Below, piece after piece: positions 1 to 8,239 of a DNA stretch of 64,000 bases. Source of the stretch: Myxococcus dinghuensis. GTDB taxonomy: Bacteria > Myxococcota > Myxococcia > Myxococcales > Myxococcaceae. Numbering within the stretch: position 1 is the stretch's first letter; each line of letters opens with the position of its first letter. The DNA is taken from NCBI RefSeq assembly GCF_024198235.1, contig NZ_JAKCFB010000020.1:111668-175667 (forward strand), read 5' to 3'. A program made the translations under genes and the position numbers. The notes below the pieces were generated by a model, which was given only the letters and a program-made list of their open reading frames with translations, was not told the DNA's origin and ran no database searches.

Positions 1-516
1 TTCCTCACGGCGGACCCCAGCTTCATCCGCCCCTGGGAACTCCACTTCGGCTACCCGTGCAACATGAGCGCGTTGTCGAAGGCCATGGACTCCTCGAGGG
101 AGGACAACGCGCCCTCGCCATTCCACCTCGAGCACATGCGGCATCGAGACCGGAGCGGCGCTCAGGGGGCGAATCAGGGCGCAGGCTTCATGTCCGGGAA
201 CGGCTCCGGGAAGTTCGACAAAGAGGGGCAGGGAATCAAGGCTGGCTTCCTCGACATCTCCTGGAGCGCGGTGGGTGGGCTCAGCAGCGAGACCGAGCGG
301 TTCCGGCAGCGTACCGGCGGGATGGTTGCCGCCGCAGTCGGCCGCGCCGTCTACCACCGCCCGGGGGACTGGAAGGAAGAACCCAACTTCTTCAACCCGC
401 TCTGGACCGCGCGACTCGCGCCCATCGCCACCCATTGGGAGAAGGAGATCATGGAAGAGCTGGTCCCTGGCCTCCCAGCCGCTCAGCGCCAGTTCCAGAA
501 CGCCGTCAACTATTGA
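1..516 (+). CDS. C-terminal part of a hypothetical protein in a Tad-pilus cluster (5' end outside window)
   Basis: The reading frame is open from base 1 and ends in TGA at 514-516, so at least 171 residues are present and the start lies upstream. The visible part is hydrophilic, with a Gly/Ser-rich stretch (about residues 55-75 of the visible part) and an aromatic-rich end; I see no membrane helix or catalytic motif. It ends 10 bases before the Shine-Dalgarno-preceded TadE-like gene on the same strand. Myxobacterial Tad loci often carry a long secreted partner just upstream of TadE, which is why I associate it with pilus assembly. That is context only; I do not recognise the family. Confidence 0.6.
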   Translation, partial: FLTADPSFIRPWELHFGYPCNMSALSKAMDSSREDNAPSPFHLEHMRHRDRSGAQGANQGAGFMSGNGSGKFDKEGQGIKAGFLDISWSAVGGLSSETERFRQRTGGMVAAAVGRAVYHRPGDWKEEPNFFNPLWTARLAPIATHWEKEIMEELVPGLPAAQRQFQNAVNY

Positions 517-526
517 AGGAGGCGCC

Positions 527-1726
527 ATGGCTGCTCACATGTCCCCGCCACGCGGCAACCGACGTCCCAGGGCCAGGGCGCAACGAGGTGCGGCGACAAC
601 GGAGTTCGCCCTCCTCGCCCCCATCCTCCTGGGGCTCATGGTCTGGGCGAACTACTTCTGGGAGGTGCAGCACGTACGACTCAAAGCCGCGGAGGTCGCG
701 CGGTTCGTCTCGTTCGAGCGCACGGTGCGCCCGGACCTGAACCGCATCACCGCCGAGGCCATGGAGCGCTATCAGGACCTCGACGGCGCCACGAAGACCG
801 GTGAACTCCCCAAGGGGTTGGGCTTCCAGAACCGGCTCACCTTGAGCATCAAGGCGGAGGAGGCCGACGCGGCGCTCCAACAGGAGTCGATGGAGGAGCG
901 CGGCGGACTCGGCGGTGCGACGGGCATCATCGGGAAGGCGCTGGGCGCGCTCGGCGCCACTGCGGGAGCGGTCGCGAAGAAGATGGGCTTGGACCCCAGC
1001 CGCGGCGCGGTCCACACCGAGGTCGAGATCCGCATCGAGAACGGCATCATCCCCCCGCAGATCGCCTTCCTCGCCACGGGCTTCGACGACGACCGGCTGG
1101 ACCTGCGCTTCACCGAGAAGCACTTCATGTTCTACGACACGTGGCGCGCGTGGGAGCATGGAGACCGCTCAGACGACAGCTACGCGCGCGTGCAGCAGCA
1201 CACGCTCGACCGCGTGCGACACATCGCCTACGCGGGGATCGCCTCCGGCGGCGGAGACGTCCTCGACGCGATTGGAAAGGTGCTCTCCGTCCTCGGTCTC
1301 GACTTCCCGTTCTCGAATGACTTCATCCGCGACTCCGTCCTCATCCGACACGTGAAGGACGACAGCACCGCCCCCTACGCGAGAGGCCGATATCCGACCC
1401 CGACGCCCAACGGAGAACGCCCCACTCGCACCGTGCCCGGAGACGTCCTCCAAGCCGCCTATTGGAAGAGCGATGACGAGGCTTGCTTCGGCGGCAGCTG
1501 CGAGCCGGATGAAATCCGATTCAAGCGCGGCCTCAAACCGAGCGGCGAGGACTCCTTCGACGACAACTGGCCGATGCGGGCCTACAACTGCCGCGGCAAG
1601 TTCTTCCAGGGAGCCACACGCTCCTCGGCGCCCGAATCCGTCTACGCGCAGTCCGAGACCGAGGGCAAAAGCTATCACTCCTACAGAGATGACGCATGCG
1701 CGGTGGTACTCAAGCAGAAACAGTGA
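527..1726 (+). CDS. TadE-like minor pseudopilin/pilus assembly protein
   Basis: 399 residues. The start at 527 follows GAAGGAGG at a normal distance, and a longer upstream extension of the frame overlaps the preceding gene. After about 20 basic residues comes a G-AATT-E-F sequence (G21, E26, F27) and a single hydrophobic helix at about 27-45. This matches the class III prepilin-peptidase recognition pattern (G/xxxxE then F or Y) of Flp pilins and TadE/TadF pseudopilins. The remaining 350 residues are a soluble domain much longer than a typical TadE (about 180 aa), with several Cys near the end (about 320-390). It probably sits at the tip or base of a Tad pilus outside the inner membrane. Family assignment rests on the N-terminal motif. 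Confidence 0.75.
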   Translation: MAAHMSPPRGNRRPRARAQRGAATTEFALLAPILLGLMVWANYFWEVQHVRLKAAEVARFVSFERTVRPDLNRITAEAMERYQDLDGATKTGELPKGLGFQNRLTLSIKAEEADAALQQESMEERGGLGGATGIIGKALGALGATAGAVAKKMGLDPSRGAVHTEVEIRIENGIIPPQIAFLATGFDDDRLDLRFTEKHFMFYDTWRAWEHGDRSDDSYARVQQHTLDRVRHIAYAGIASGGGDVLDAIGKVLSVLGLDFPFSNDFIRDSVLIRHVKDDSTAPYARGRYPTPTPNGERPTRTVPGDVLQAAYWKSDDEACFGGSCEPDEIRFKRGLKPSGEDSFDDNWPMRAYNCRGKFFQGATRSSAPESVYAQSETEGKSYHSYRDDACAVVLKQKQ

Positions 1727-1759
1727 GCCCCCCATGCGCGCCCAGGGACGGAACACCCC

Positions 1760-2611
1760 ATGAGGCCACCTTCGGACAGGACGGGCGCGGTCACGCGCGT
1801 CATGGGGCTCGGCGGCCTGCTCTTGCTGGTGGCCACGGCAGCGACTTTGCGCGAACCGCCCCCCGCGAATCCATCGCCCGCGCCTGCCCCCGCGCGCGCG
1901 CTGGAGCCCGTGACGGCCCCCCCTCATGCGGAGGTGCTGTCGAAGCGCTTCCAAGGAGTCATCCCCGCCTATCCCCGCACGAAGCTCACCCCCATGGGCA
2001 GGATGTCCGCCAACGGCAACCCCATGGAGATGGCCTTCTTCGAGACGACGGATGCCGCGGACGACGTGCTCGAGTTCTACGCGCGGGAGTTCCGCAAGGC
2101 CGGTCACCACCTGGCCAACGAACCCGACGGAGCGGGAGGCGGCGCGGTGAGCTATTACGACGCGAAGCGGGGGGCCATCATCTCCGTCACCGCCATCGGG
2201 CTGGGAGGAGCCAAACCCCTCACCCAGGTCTTCCCGTCCATCGTCGAGGCACAGCAGGGCGTCCACCTCCAGGCCCGCGCACCGGCGTCGCTGCCACGTC
2301 CGCCCGGCGCCATGACGATGCTGCGTGTGGATGACCACACCCCGGGGCCCTCCAAGGACAGCATCACCGTCACCGAGGTGGCCCAGGGGACACCTCGAGC
2401 CCTGTCCGACTTCTATGTGAAGCAATTCGAGACGCGCGGCTACACGCTGACGGAGGCCCCCTCCTTCACCCAGGGCGTGGCGTACCTCGACTTCATCAAG
2501 CCAGGGGAACGCGTATCGCTCTCGCTCTCCCCGGTGGATACGGAAGGCGCCCCCCAGACCCTCGTCACCGTCGTCCTGGAACAAACGCCCGACAAGGAGC
2601 ACGCCCCATGA
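1760..2611 (+). CDS. Secreted or anchored protein with two copies of a small alpha/beta domain
   Basis: 283 residues. An N-terminal hydrophobic segment (about residues 15-30) suggests a signal peptide or anchor; ATG at 1802 is a possible later start. A Pro/Ala linker follows. Two related segments (about 75-150 and 190-265) each contain a strand, then a helix of the form (D/L)-x-FY-x-(R/K)-x-F-x-(K/T)-x-G followed by a strand. Compare VLEFYAREFRKAGH with LSDFYVKQFETRGY. It lies 33 bases after the TadE-like gene, and its stop overlaps the next start (ATGA), so it belongs to the same operon. Function unknown; a periplasmic Tad-associated role is inferred from position only. Confidence 0.6.
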   Translation: MRPPSDRTGAVTRVMGLGGLLLLVATAATLREPPPANPSPAPAPARALEPVTAPPHAEVLSKRFQGVIPAYPRTKLTPMGRMSANGNPMEMAFFETTDAADDVLEFYAREFRKAGHHLANEPDGAGGGAVSYYDAKRGAIISVTAIGLGGAKPLTQVFPSIVEAQQGVHLQARAPASLPRPPGAMTMLRVDDHTPGPSKDSITVTEVAQGTPRALSDFYVKQFETRGYTLTEAPSFTQGVAYLDFIKPGERVSLSLSPVDTEGAPQTLVTVVLEQTPDKEHAP

Positions 2612-2808
2612 ACCGATGGATGACCTCCGCGTACGGCTGGCTGCGACGTCCTCGCTCGCGCGGTCAGGCCATGGCCGAATTCTCGCTGCTGCTGATGTCC
2701 ATGATGCTCCTGGGGTTCGGGGTCTCTTCCTTCGCCCCGGACATGCTCGCCGTCTTCACGATGTACGTGGGCGGCTTCTACATCGTGCTCGGCTATCCCC
2801 TGGGGTGA
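2608..2808 (+). CDS. Small TadE/Flp-like pseudopilin
   Basis: 66 residues, starting in a 4-base ATGA overlap with the preceding gene, which implies translational coupling. The N-terminus is basic (R13, R14, R16, R18). It is followed by G19-QAMA-E24-F25 and a hydrophobic stretch (26-45), again the class III prepilin pattern G/xxxxEF expected for processing by a Tad prepilin peptidase. A second hydrophobic segment lies at about 47-64. It is shorter than most TadE proteins and close in size to Flp pilins, so it could be a pilin subunit or a minor pseudopilin. Its TGA lies inside an inverted repeat (2805-2826). Confidence 0.6.
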   Translation: MNRWMTSAYGWLRRPRSRGQAMAEFSLLLMSMMLLGFGVSSFAPDMLAVFTMYVGGFYIVLGYPLG

Positions 2809-2826
2809 GTCATCCAGGTGACTCAC
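2805..2826. terminator. Inverted repeat spanning both stop codons of two convergent genes
   Basis: GTGAGTCA (2805-2812) and TGACTCAC (2819-2826) form a perfect 8-bp stem with a 6-base loop. The left arm contains the TGA of the small pseudopilin gene and the right arm contains the stop of the convergent lipoprotein gene. There is no T-run, so this is a candidate bidirectional hairpin end rather than a classical terminator. Confidence 0.45.
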
Positions 2827-3596
2827 GGCTCGCTCAGGCGCGGAATCTGGATGGGGACCATGTCCAGGGAAGGCTTCGCGCCGGTCCCCGCCTGCTTCGC
2901 CACCCACGTGGTCTCCGGGTCGCGCACCGACTCCACACCGAACAAGGGCACGCGAGGCGTGGTCGTCACGACCACGGCGAGTCCCTCCTCCCGTGCGTAG
3001 GTCCGCTGGCGCGCCCTCCCCGCGAACGAACCCTCGCGCACCTGCGTCTCCTGCTCCTGGGTCAGGGTGCCTCGAAGCTCCTGTTGGTCCGCGTAGAGGT
3101 CCACGGGAATGGACAGCGGCGCATGCGGTGGCGCGGACACGGCAAGCCGCTCGACGAAGGGCCTCTCTCCCCCCACCACCCAGACCACCACCAACATGCG
3201 TGGGGTCGTCTCGTGGTCCAACTCCAACTGGTACAGCATGGCGCCATCCTCACGCTGGGACTCCCCCACCACGGCCACACGCGCGCGCACGGAGCCCTTC
3301 TTCGCGCGCAGCTCGTACTCCACCCACGTCCCCACGACGGGCTGGAGCTGGCCATAGAGCAGCGGGGCGGGCACCAACGCGCGCGCCTCCTTGAGGCGGG
3401 ACGGATCCACCACCACGCCTGCGTCCACCTTGGGAGGAGCGCCCGCGTCGGCGGACTCCGCGCGCTCCACGGCGGGAGGCGACGCGGGTGGAGGCTTCAA
3501 GGGGACAGGAACCTCCGGACCGCTCTTCGGTTCAGCGCAGGCGCCGAGCATCAGCACGAAGCCGGCAACGAGCATCGGGAAGCGGGGCATGGCCAA
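2823..3596 (-). CDS. Hypothetical lipoprotein
   Basis: 257 residues. Signal peptide with lipobox LGAC (C20), then a Pro/Ala-rich spacer (about 25-60) and a predicted all-beta domain (about 75-255). I see no catalytic motif. It is convergent with the Tad cluster and transcribed away from the secreted-protein gene at 3662; the 65-base gap between the two starts holds both promoters. Probably outer-membrane anchored; function unknown. Confidence 0.65.
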   Translation of the reverse strand: MAMPRFPMLVAGFVLMLGACAEPKSGPEVPVPLKPPPASPPAVERAESADAGAPPKVDAGVVVDPSRLKEARALVPAPLLYGQLQPVVGTWVEYELRAKKGSVRARVAVVGESQREDGAMLYQLELDHETTPRMLVVVWVVGGERPFVERLAVSAPPHAPLSIPVDLYADQQELRGTLTQEQETQVREGSFAGRARQRTYAREEGLAVVVTTTPRVPLFGVESVRDPETTWVAKQAGTGAKPSLDMVPIQIPRLSEP

Positions 3597-3661
3597 ATCC
3601 TATCTGCTCCGCCCCCCGGCCACGCAACGGGGCACGTCCCCCACGAAAAGGGAGTCCACGG

Positions 3662-4282
3662 ATGATGAGTCTTTGGCGGGTGGGCGTGCTGCTGTCGTGC
3701 CTCGTCGCCACCTCGGCGCGCGCCCAGGAGGGAGCCTTGGGAGGGATGCTCGACCTTCCGCTCGTCATCCATGAGGGAGGCTGGGCGCGCTACGAGGGCA
3801 CCTCCTCGGACGGCCCCTCGAGGTTCGTCTTCAAGGTCGGCGCCAAGGGCAGACATCGGGGTCAACGCGGACGGTGGATGCTGCTGGACGTGGAAGTCCC
3901 CTCCGTAGGACGTCTGTCCTTCCACTTCCTGGTGAAGGGCGAGCGCTTCGGCACCAAGGACATCCTGCTGATGAAGGTCTTCACGCCCGGCCAGCGGACG
4001 CGAGAGATTGCCCAGCCCTTCAAAGAGGACACCCCACCCAAACGCCAGGGCCGCTTCCTGCAGAAGCGGACGGAGACGGTCGCGGGCCGGACGATGGAGA
4101 TCCTCGAGTACTCCTTCCCCTCCGGCGTCATGGCGGAGTGGTCCCAGTCCGTGCCCGGCATGGGACTCGTGCGGCTGGGCGGCGCCGACCCCTTCCACCT
4201 CGTCGACTTCGGCGTGGGCGGAGACCCGTGGAAGGAGAAGGCCCCCCCCGCGATGTTCCCCGTGGCGCCGAAGAAGCCCTGA
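3662..4282 (+). CDS. Hypothetical secreted protein
   Basis: 206 residues. The start ATG at 3662 (a second ATG follows directly) is preceded by GGGAG and gives a textbook signal peptide ending SARA-Q at about residue 22; the frame is open further upstream but without ribosome-site support. The mature part reads as beta-rich, with many Arg/Lys and few Cys. No known motif recognised. It is convergent with the membrane-protein gene at 4286, with only 3 bases between the stops. Likely periplasmic or outer-membrane. Confidence 0.65.
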   Translation: MMSLWRVGVLLSCLVATSARAQEGALGGMLDLPLVIHEGGWARYEGTSSDGPSRFVFKVGAKGRHRGQRGRWMLLDVEVPSVGRLSFHFLVKGERFGTKDILLMKVFTPGQRTREIAQPFKEDTPPKRQGRFLQKRTETVAGRTMEILEYSFPSGVMAEWSQSVPGMGLVRLGGADPFHLVDFGVGGDPWKEKAPPAMFPVAPKKP

Positions 4283-4285
4283 GCC

Positions 4286-4903
4286 TCAGCGCGACGGGCC
4301 GCGCGAGGCCAGCCCCGCCTGGAGCAACTGACGCTTCACCTCGTCCGCGTCCTGGCCCGGCAGCCGCGTCTCCAGTCGCAGCGACGCGCCCCGCCCCGCC
4401 TGGAGCACCACACGGGGCGGCTCCCCGTCGCCACGCTGGAGGGTGAACCACTCCAAATCGCGGAAGCGGGTGCGCCGGCCCAGCGGGTCGATGAAGCCCT
4501 CCGTCGACAGGTACAGCCCTGGCACCAGGTTCAGCCCGATGCCGGCCAGCCACGCCCCCACGCCCAGACAGAAGACGCCGAACGCGGGGCGGGCCTCCGT
4601 GTGCAACAGGTGCACCCCCAGGAGCCCCAGGAGCCCCATGGCCCCGAGCACCTGCACGTAGGTGCCCACGCGTGAGCGCGAACCCAGCACGACGACCTCG
4701 CGCGCGCGGAGCAGCGACACCAGCGACGCCAGGGACAGGACCGCCAGGGCGCCCGCCGCCACGGCCACGCCCATCGACATCAGCCCGCGCTGGCCGCCGA
4801 GCACCCGCGCCTCCAGCAGGAGCCACGTCGTGCACCCGCCGAAGAACTTGAAGGACATCAACTGGAAGACGACGGGCAGCGTGGGGAAACGAGGCGTCTT
4901 CAT
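4286..4903 (-). CDS. Hypothetical integral membrane protein
   Basis: 205 residues from the ATG at 4903; an in-frame start at 4951 is possible but adds an unlikely basic leader. About four hydrophobic helices are visible (about 10-30, 40-65, 80-100, 105-125), followed by a soluble C-terminal domain of about 80 residues. That domain contains a strand-turn-strand pattern around GFIDPLGRRTRFRDLEWF, which resembles PH-like membrane-protein tails. Family not recognised; function unknown. Confidence 0.6.
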   Translation of the reverse strand: MKTPRFPTLPVVFQLMSFKFFGGCTTWLLLEARVLGGQRGLMSMGVAVAAGALAVLSLASLVSLLRAREVVVLGSRSRVGTYVQVLGAMGLLGLLGVHLLHTEARPAFGVFCLGVGAWLAGIGLNLVPGLYLSTEGFIDPLGRRTRFRDLEWFTLQRGDGEPPRVVLQAGRGASLRLETRLPGQDADEVKRQLLQAGLASRGPSR

Positions 4904-4954
4904 GGGAGCCCGAGCGCACCACAACCTCCGCGCGCTTGGGAAGGGCCCCACCCT

Positions 4955-5758
4955 TCAGCGCTTGCGCCCGCGCCGCGCGGAGGCCGGCCCGGGGAGCGAC
5001 TCGACGAGCTGCCGGTACTGCCGGGGGCTCAGCCCCGTCACCTGCTTGAACTGGCGCGACAGCGCGCTCTGGTCACAGAACCCCACCGCGAGCGCGATGG
5101 TGGCGATGGCCTGCGCCCCCTCCGACAGCCGCTCCGCCGCCGCGTCGATGCGCGTCTTCATGATGAACTGCCCGGCGGAGAGCTGGAAGATGCGCCGCAT
5201 GCGCCGCTCGAACTGCGCCGCGGACATGCCCGCGCGCCGCGCCAGCGAGTCGATGCGCAGCCGCTCCGCGTAGTGCGCCTGGATGTGGTCGATGGTCGCC
5301 GCGAAGCGCTCGTCCACCAGCCCCGCGCGCCCCGGTTCGTGGATGTCCTTGGACAGACACGCCAGCCCCAGCACCTCGCCGGAGGCGTCGAACAGCGGCA
5401 CCTTGCTCGTCAGGCACCAGCCTGGCTCCCGGTTGTTGAAGAGCGTCAGGTCCAGGTTGTCCACGATGGGGCGCCCCGTGCGGAACACCCGCTCGTCCTG
5501 CCGCACGTAGCGGTCCGCCATGTGCCGGGGGAACAGCTCGTGCGCGGTGCGCCCCACCGCCGCCGCCTTGCTCTCCAGGCCGCAGCGCTCCGCGCACGCC
5601 TCGCTGATGCACACGTACCGCCCCTGGATGTCCTTCACCGAGAAGACGATGTCCGGCACCCGGTCGAACAGCTCCTCCGCGAAGAGCGGATTCGCCACCC
5701 GGCCCATGAACTCCCTTCTCCAGGTCTCGAGGGTTTCGCGCGCTTTGGTGGTTTCCAT
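4955..5758 (-). CDS. PAS domain plus AraC-type DNA-binding regulator
   Basis: 267 residues. About 20-140 is a PAS/PAC sensor domain (PDIVFSVKDIQGRYV near the start, LFDASGEVLGL near the end). About 160-255 is a two-helix-turn-helix AraC domain, with AVGFCDQSALSRQFKQ and GLSPRQYRQL as the second-helix and end signatures. It is divergent from the collagenase gene across a 134-base spacer that holds an inverted repeat (5834-5859). The known regulator of hydroxyproline catabolism in Pseudomonas (LhpR) is also AraC-type. Position next to a collagenase and a hydroxyproline operon therefore makes this the likely local regulator, though with a PAS input instead of the usual ligand domain. Function certain at family level; target inferred. 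Confidence 0.85.
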   Translation of the reverse strand: METTKARETLETWRREFMGRVANPLFAEELFDRVPDIVFSVKDIQGRYVCISEACAERCGLESKAAAVGRTAHELFPRHMADRYVRQDERVFRTGRPIVDNLDLTLFNNREPGWCLTSKVPLFDASGEVLGLACLSKDIHEPGRAGLVDERFAATIDHIQAHYAERLRIDSLARRAGMSAAQFERRMRRIFQLSAGQFIMKTRIDAAAERLSEGAQAIATIALAVGFCDQSALSRQFKQVTGLSPRQYRQLVESLPGPASARRGRKR

Positions 5759-5833
5759 TCGTCACCGCGAGGGAAAGACACAAGAAGGTCCTACTTGCTC
5801 ACGAATACCTTGAACACCACGTGAAACCCACGT

Positions 5834-5859
5834 CGGTGTCACTCGGACGGAAGACACCG
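5834..5859. promoter_or_regulatory. Inverted repeat in the regulator/collagenase divergent spacer
   Basis: CGGTGTC (5834-5840) and GACACCG (5853-5859) are perfect 7-base arms separated by 12 bases, about 34 bases upstream of the collagenase start. The centre-to-centre spacing is near two helical turns, as expected for an operator of the adjacent AraC-type regulator. Candidate only. Confidence 0.4.
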
Positions 5860-5892
5860 TGCCACAGCCCCCACACCCCGAGGAGTCGAAGC

Positions 5893-8136
5893 ATGCGCCT
5901 TCCTTTCACGGATTGGTGTCGCTGTCACATCTCCCTCGCCGTCTGTCTCACGCTGTCCACCGCGGGAGCCCATGCCCGCCCGGGAGGCCCTTCGCCCGCC
6001 GGAGTCGCTCGCGTCCATGGGCAGGAGCACGCTTCTCGACGCATCCAGCCTGACGAGCGCGAGCCCGACGTCCCGCCCCAGCAACTGCGCCAGTCCCTGA
6101 CGCAGCCCCCCTCCCGGCGCGCACGACTGGCCGCGTGTGACACCGCGGCCTTCGCGTCCGCCAGCGGCAGCGCGCTCGTCACGCTGGTGAAGGGCTCCAC
6201 GGACGACTGCGTCAATTCGTTGTTCGGTGTCACGGGCACGCAGGCGGGCCAGGTGTTCGGCGAGGCGAAGATGGTCACCATCGCCAACGCGCTGACCAGC
6301 ACCGCGGGCACCTACCCGGGCACCAACACCACGCAGGCGCTCCAGCTCATCCTCTTCCTGCGCGCCGGCTACTACGTGCAGTACTACCAACCGGACGTCG
6401 TGGGCAGCTACGGCACCGCGCTGCGCAATGCCATCCGTCCCGCGCTCGGCGCCTTCGTCGCCAACGCCCACTTCACCGACGTGAACGATGCCCACGGCGC
6501 GGTGCTCGGCGAGTTCGTCATCCTCATCGACAGCTCGTCGGAGAACGCGCGGCACCTGGGCACGTTCAAGGGACTGCTCACCCGCTTCGACGAGGCGGCG
6601 CGGGCCTCCTGGTACATGCGCAACGCCACCAACAACGTCTTCACCGGCCTGTTCCGGGGGCACTACAACGCGGACTTCGTCACGGCCGTGCAGGCCGACA
6701 GCTCCATCCTCGACACGCTGGAGTCCTTCGTCGCGCGCAACGAGTCCCTGCTGGGCACCGACGACCAGTACCTCCCGGTCAACGCCACGCGCGAGCTGGC
6801 GCGCTTCCTCCAGTACACCGGCGCGCTGCGCGACAAGACACGCCCCAAGGTGAAGGGCCTCATCGCGAGCCACGCCATGACGGGCCCCGGCGCGGGCGTC
6901 TGGGTGGGGGCGGCGGAGATGGCGGACTACTACGACGGCGCCAACTGCGCCTACTACGGCATCTGCGACTTCCGGCGCGCGCTGGAGCAGGCGGTGCTGA
7001 AGGTCAGCTACAGCTGTGGCGCCACGCTGCGGCTGCGGGCCCAGGACATGACGTCCGCGCAGCTCACCCAGAGCTGCTCCAAGCTGGCGACCCAGGAGTC
7101 CTACTTCCACGAGAAGCTGAAGACGGGGCGCGTCCCCGTCGCGGGTGACGGCAACACGTCGTTGGAGATGGTCGTCTTCGACAGCAGCACGGACTACCAG
7201 ACGTATGCGGGCGCGCTGTTCGGCATCGACACCAACAACGGTGGCATGTACCTGGAGGGCGACCCGGCCGCGGCCGGCAACCAGGCGCGCTTCATCGCCT
7301 ACGAGGCGGAGTGGGTGCGGCCCACGTTCCAGATATGGAACCTGGAGCACGAGTACGTCCACTACCTGGACGGCCGCTTCGACATGAAGGGCGACTTCGG
7401 CGCCAGCACCAGCCAGCCCACCATCTGGTGGATCGAAGGCCTGGCCGAATACATCTCGAAGAAGGACGACAACGCCTACGCCGTGGACCTGGGCACCAGC
7501 AAGGCGTACCGGCTCAGCCAGCTTCTGCGCAACGACTACAACAGCGGCACGGAGCGCGTCTATTACTGGGGCTATCTGGGCGTGCGCTTCATGTTCGAGC
7601 GGCACGCGAAGGAGGTGGCCACGATGCTCGGCCAGTTCCGCGCGGGCAACTACACCGGCTATCGCACCACGCTGGACGGTCTGGGGACGACGCTCGACAC
7701 GGAGTTCCACGCGTGGATCGACTGTGTGTCGTCCGCGACCGACCCGGGCACCTGCGCCGGCGAGGGTCCGCTCCCGGGTCCTGGCTCCGGGACGAGCACG
7801 CCCTGCACGGACCCCAACCCCATGGCGCTGGGCAAGAACTGCTACCGGGACGCGCTGGCCCACGGCGACGTGCTCTACTTCTACCTGTGGATGCCCACCG
7901 GCACGCGCAACCTCCGCTTCCAGACGAGCGGCGGCACCGGCAACGCCGACCTCTACATCCGCGCGGGGACCTGGCCCACGACGACCACGTATGACCACCG
8001 GCCGTATCTCGCGGGGAACGACGAGACGGTGGACATCGCCTCGCCCGTCACCGGCGGCTACTACTACGTCATGCTCAAGGCACGGGCGCCCTATACGGGC
8101 GTGAAGCTGGAGTCCCGCTACGACGCGGCTCCTTGA
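5893..8136 (+). CDS. Secreted M9-family collagenase with C-terminal PPC domain
   Basis: 747 residues from ATG 5893, which has AGGAG eight bases upstream; the frame is open 72 bases earlier without support. Signal peptide about 1-32, then a propeptide-like stretch, an M9 N-terminal helical domain (about 75-290) and the gluzincin domain. The zinc site HEYVH is at 486-490, and the third ligand Glu is probably E515 in WWIEGLAEY, as in Clostridium and Vibrio collagenases. The last 95 residues are a bacterial pre-peptidase C-terminal (PPC) domain. It hydrolyses native or denatured collagen outside the cell. It lies between a regulator and a hydroxyproline-degrading operon, which fits a role in using collagen as food. 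Confidence 0.92.
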   Translation: MRLPFTDWCRCHISLAVCLTLSTAGAHARPGGPSPAGVARVHGQEHASRRIQPDEREPDVPPQQLRQSLTQPPSRRARLAACDTAAFASASGSALVTLVKGSTDDCVNSLFGVTGTQAGQVFGEAKMVTIANALTSTAGTYPGTNTTQALQLILFLRAGYYVQYYQPDVVGSYGTALRNAIRPALGAFVANAHFTDVNDAHGAVLGEFVILIDSSSENARHLGTFKGLLTRFDEAARASWYMRNATNNVFTGLFRGHYNADFVTAVQADSSILDTLESFVARNESLLGTDDQYLPVNATRELARFLQYTGALRDKTRPKVKGLIASHAMTGPGAGVWVGAAEMADYYDGANCAYYGICDFRRALEQAVLKVSYSCGATLRLRAQDMTSAQLTQSCSKLATQESYFHEKLKTGRVPVAGDGNTSLEMVVFDSSTDYQTYAGALFGIDTNNGGMYLEGDPAAAGNQARFIAYEAEWVRPTFQIWNLEHEYVHYLDGRFDMKGDFGASTSQPTIWWIEGLAEYISKKDDNAYAVDLGTSKAYRLSQLLRNDYNSGTERVYYWGYLGVRFMFERHAKEVATMLGQFRAGNYTGYRTTLDGLGTTLDTEFHAWIDCVSSATDPGTCAGEGPLPGPGSGTSTPCTDPNPMALGKNCYRDALAHGDVLYFYLWMPTGTRNLRFQTSGGTGNADLYIRAGTWPTTTTYDHRPYLAGNDETVDIASPVTGGYYYVMLKARAPYTGVKLESRYDAAP

Positions 8137-8165
8137 GCAGCAGGAGCCACTTCACCTGCGGCCAC

Positions 8166-8193
8166 CGGAGCGCCGAGAGAACCCGGCGCTCCG
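8166..8193. terminator. Bidirectional hairpin between collagenase and the hydroxyproline operon
   Basis: CGGAGCGCCG (8166-8175) pairs perfectly with CGGCGCTCCG (8184-8193) across an 8-base loop. It sits between two convergent stops (8136 and 8240). No T-run, so termination strength is uncertain. Confidence 0.6.
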
Positions 8194-8239
8194 AACCACC
8201 CGCGGACCGGTGAGGAGTCACGCGGACGCGTGCCACTGC

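Noticed and set aside
5839..7998. Long antisense frame opposite the collagenase gene
   Set aside because: Composition is the mirror of the real gene; no start signal or domain.
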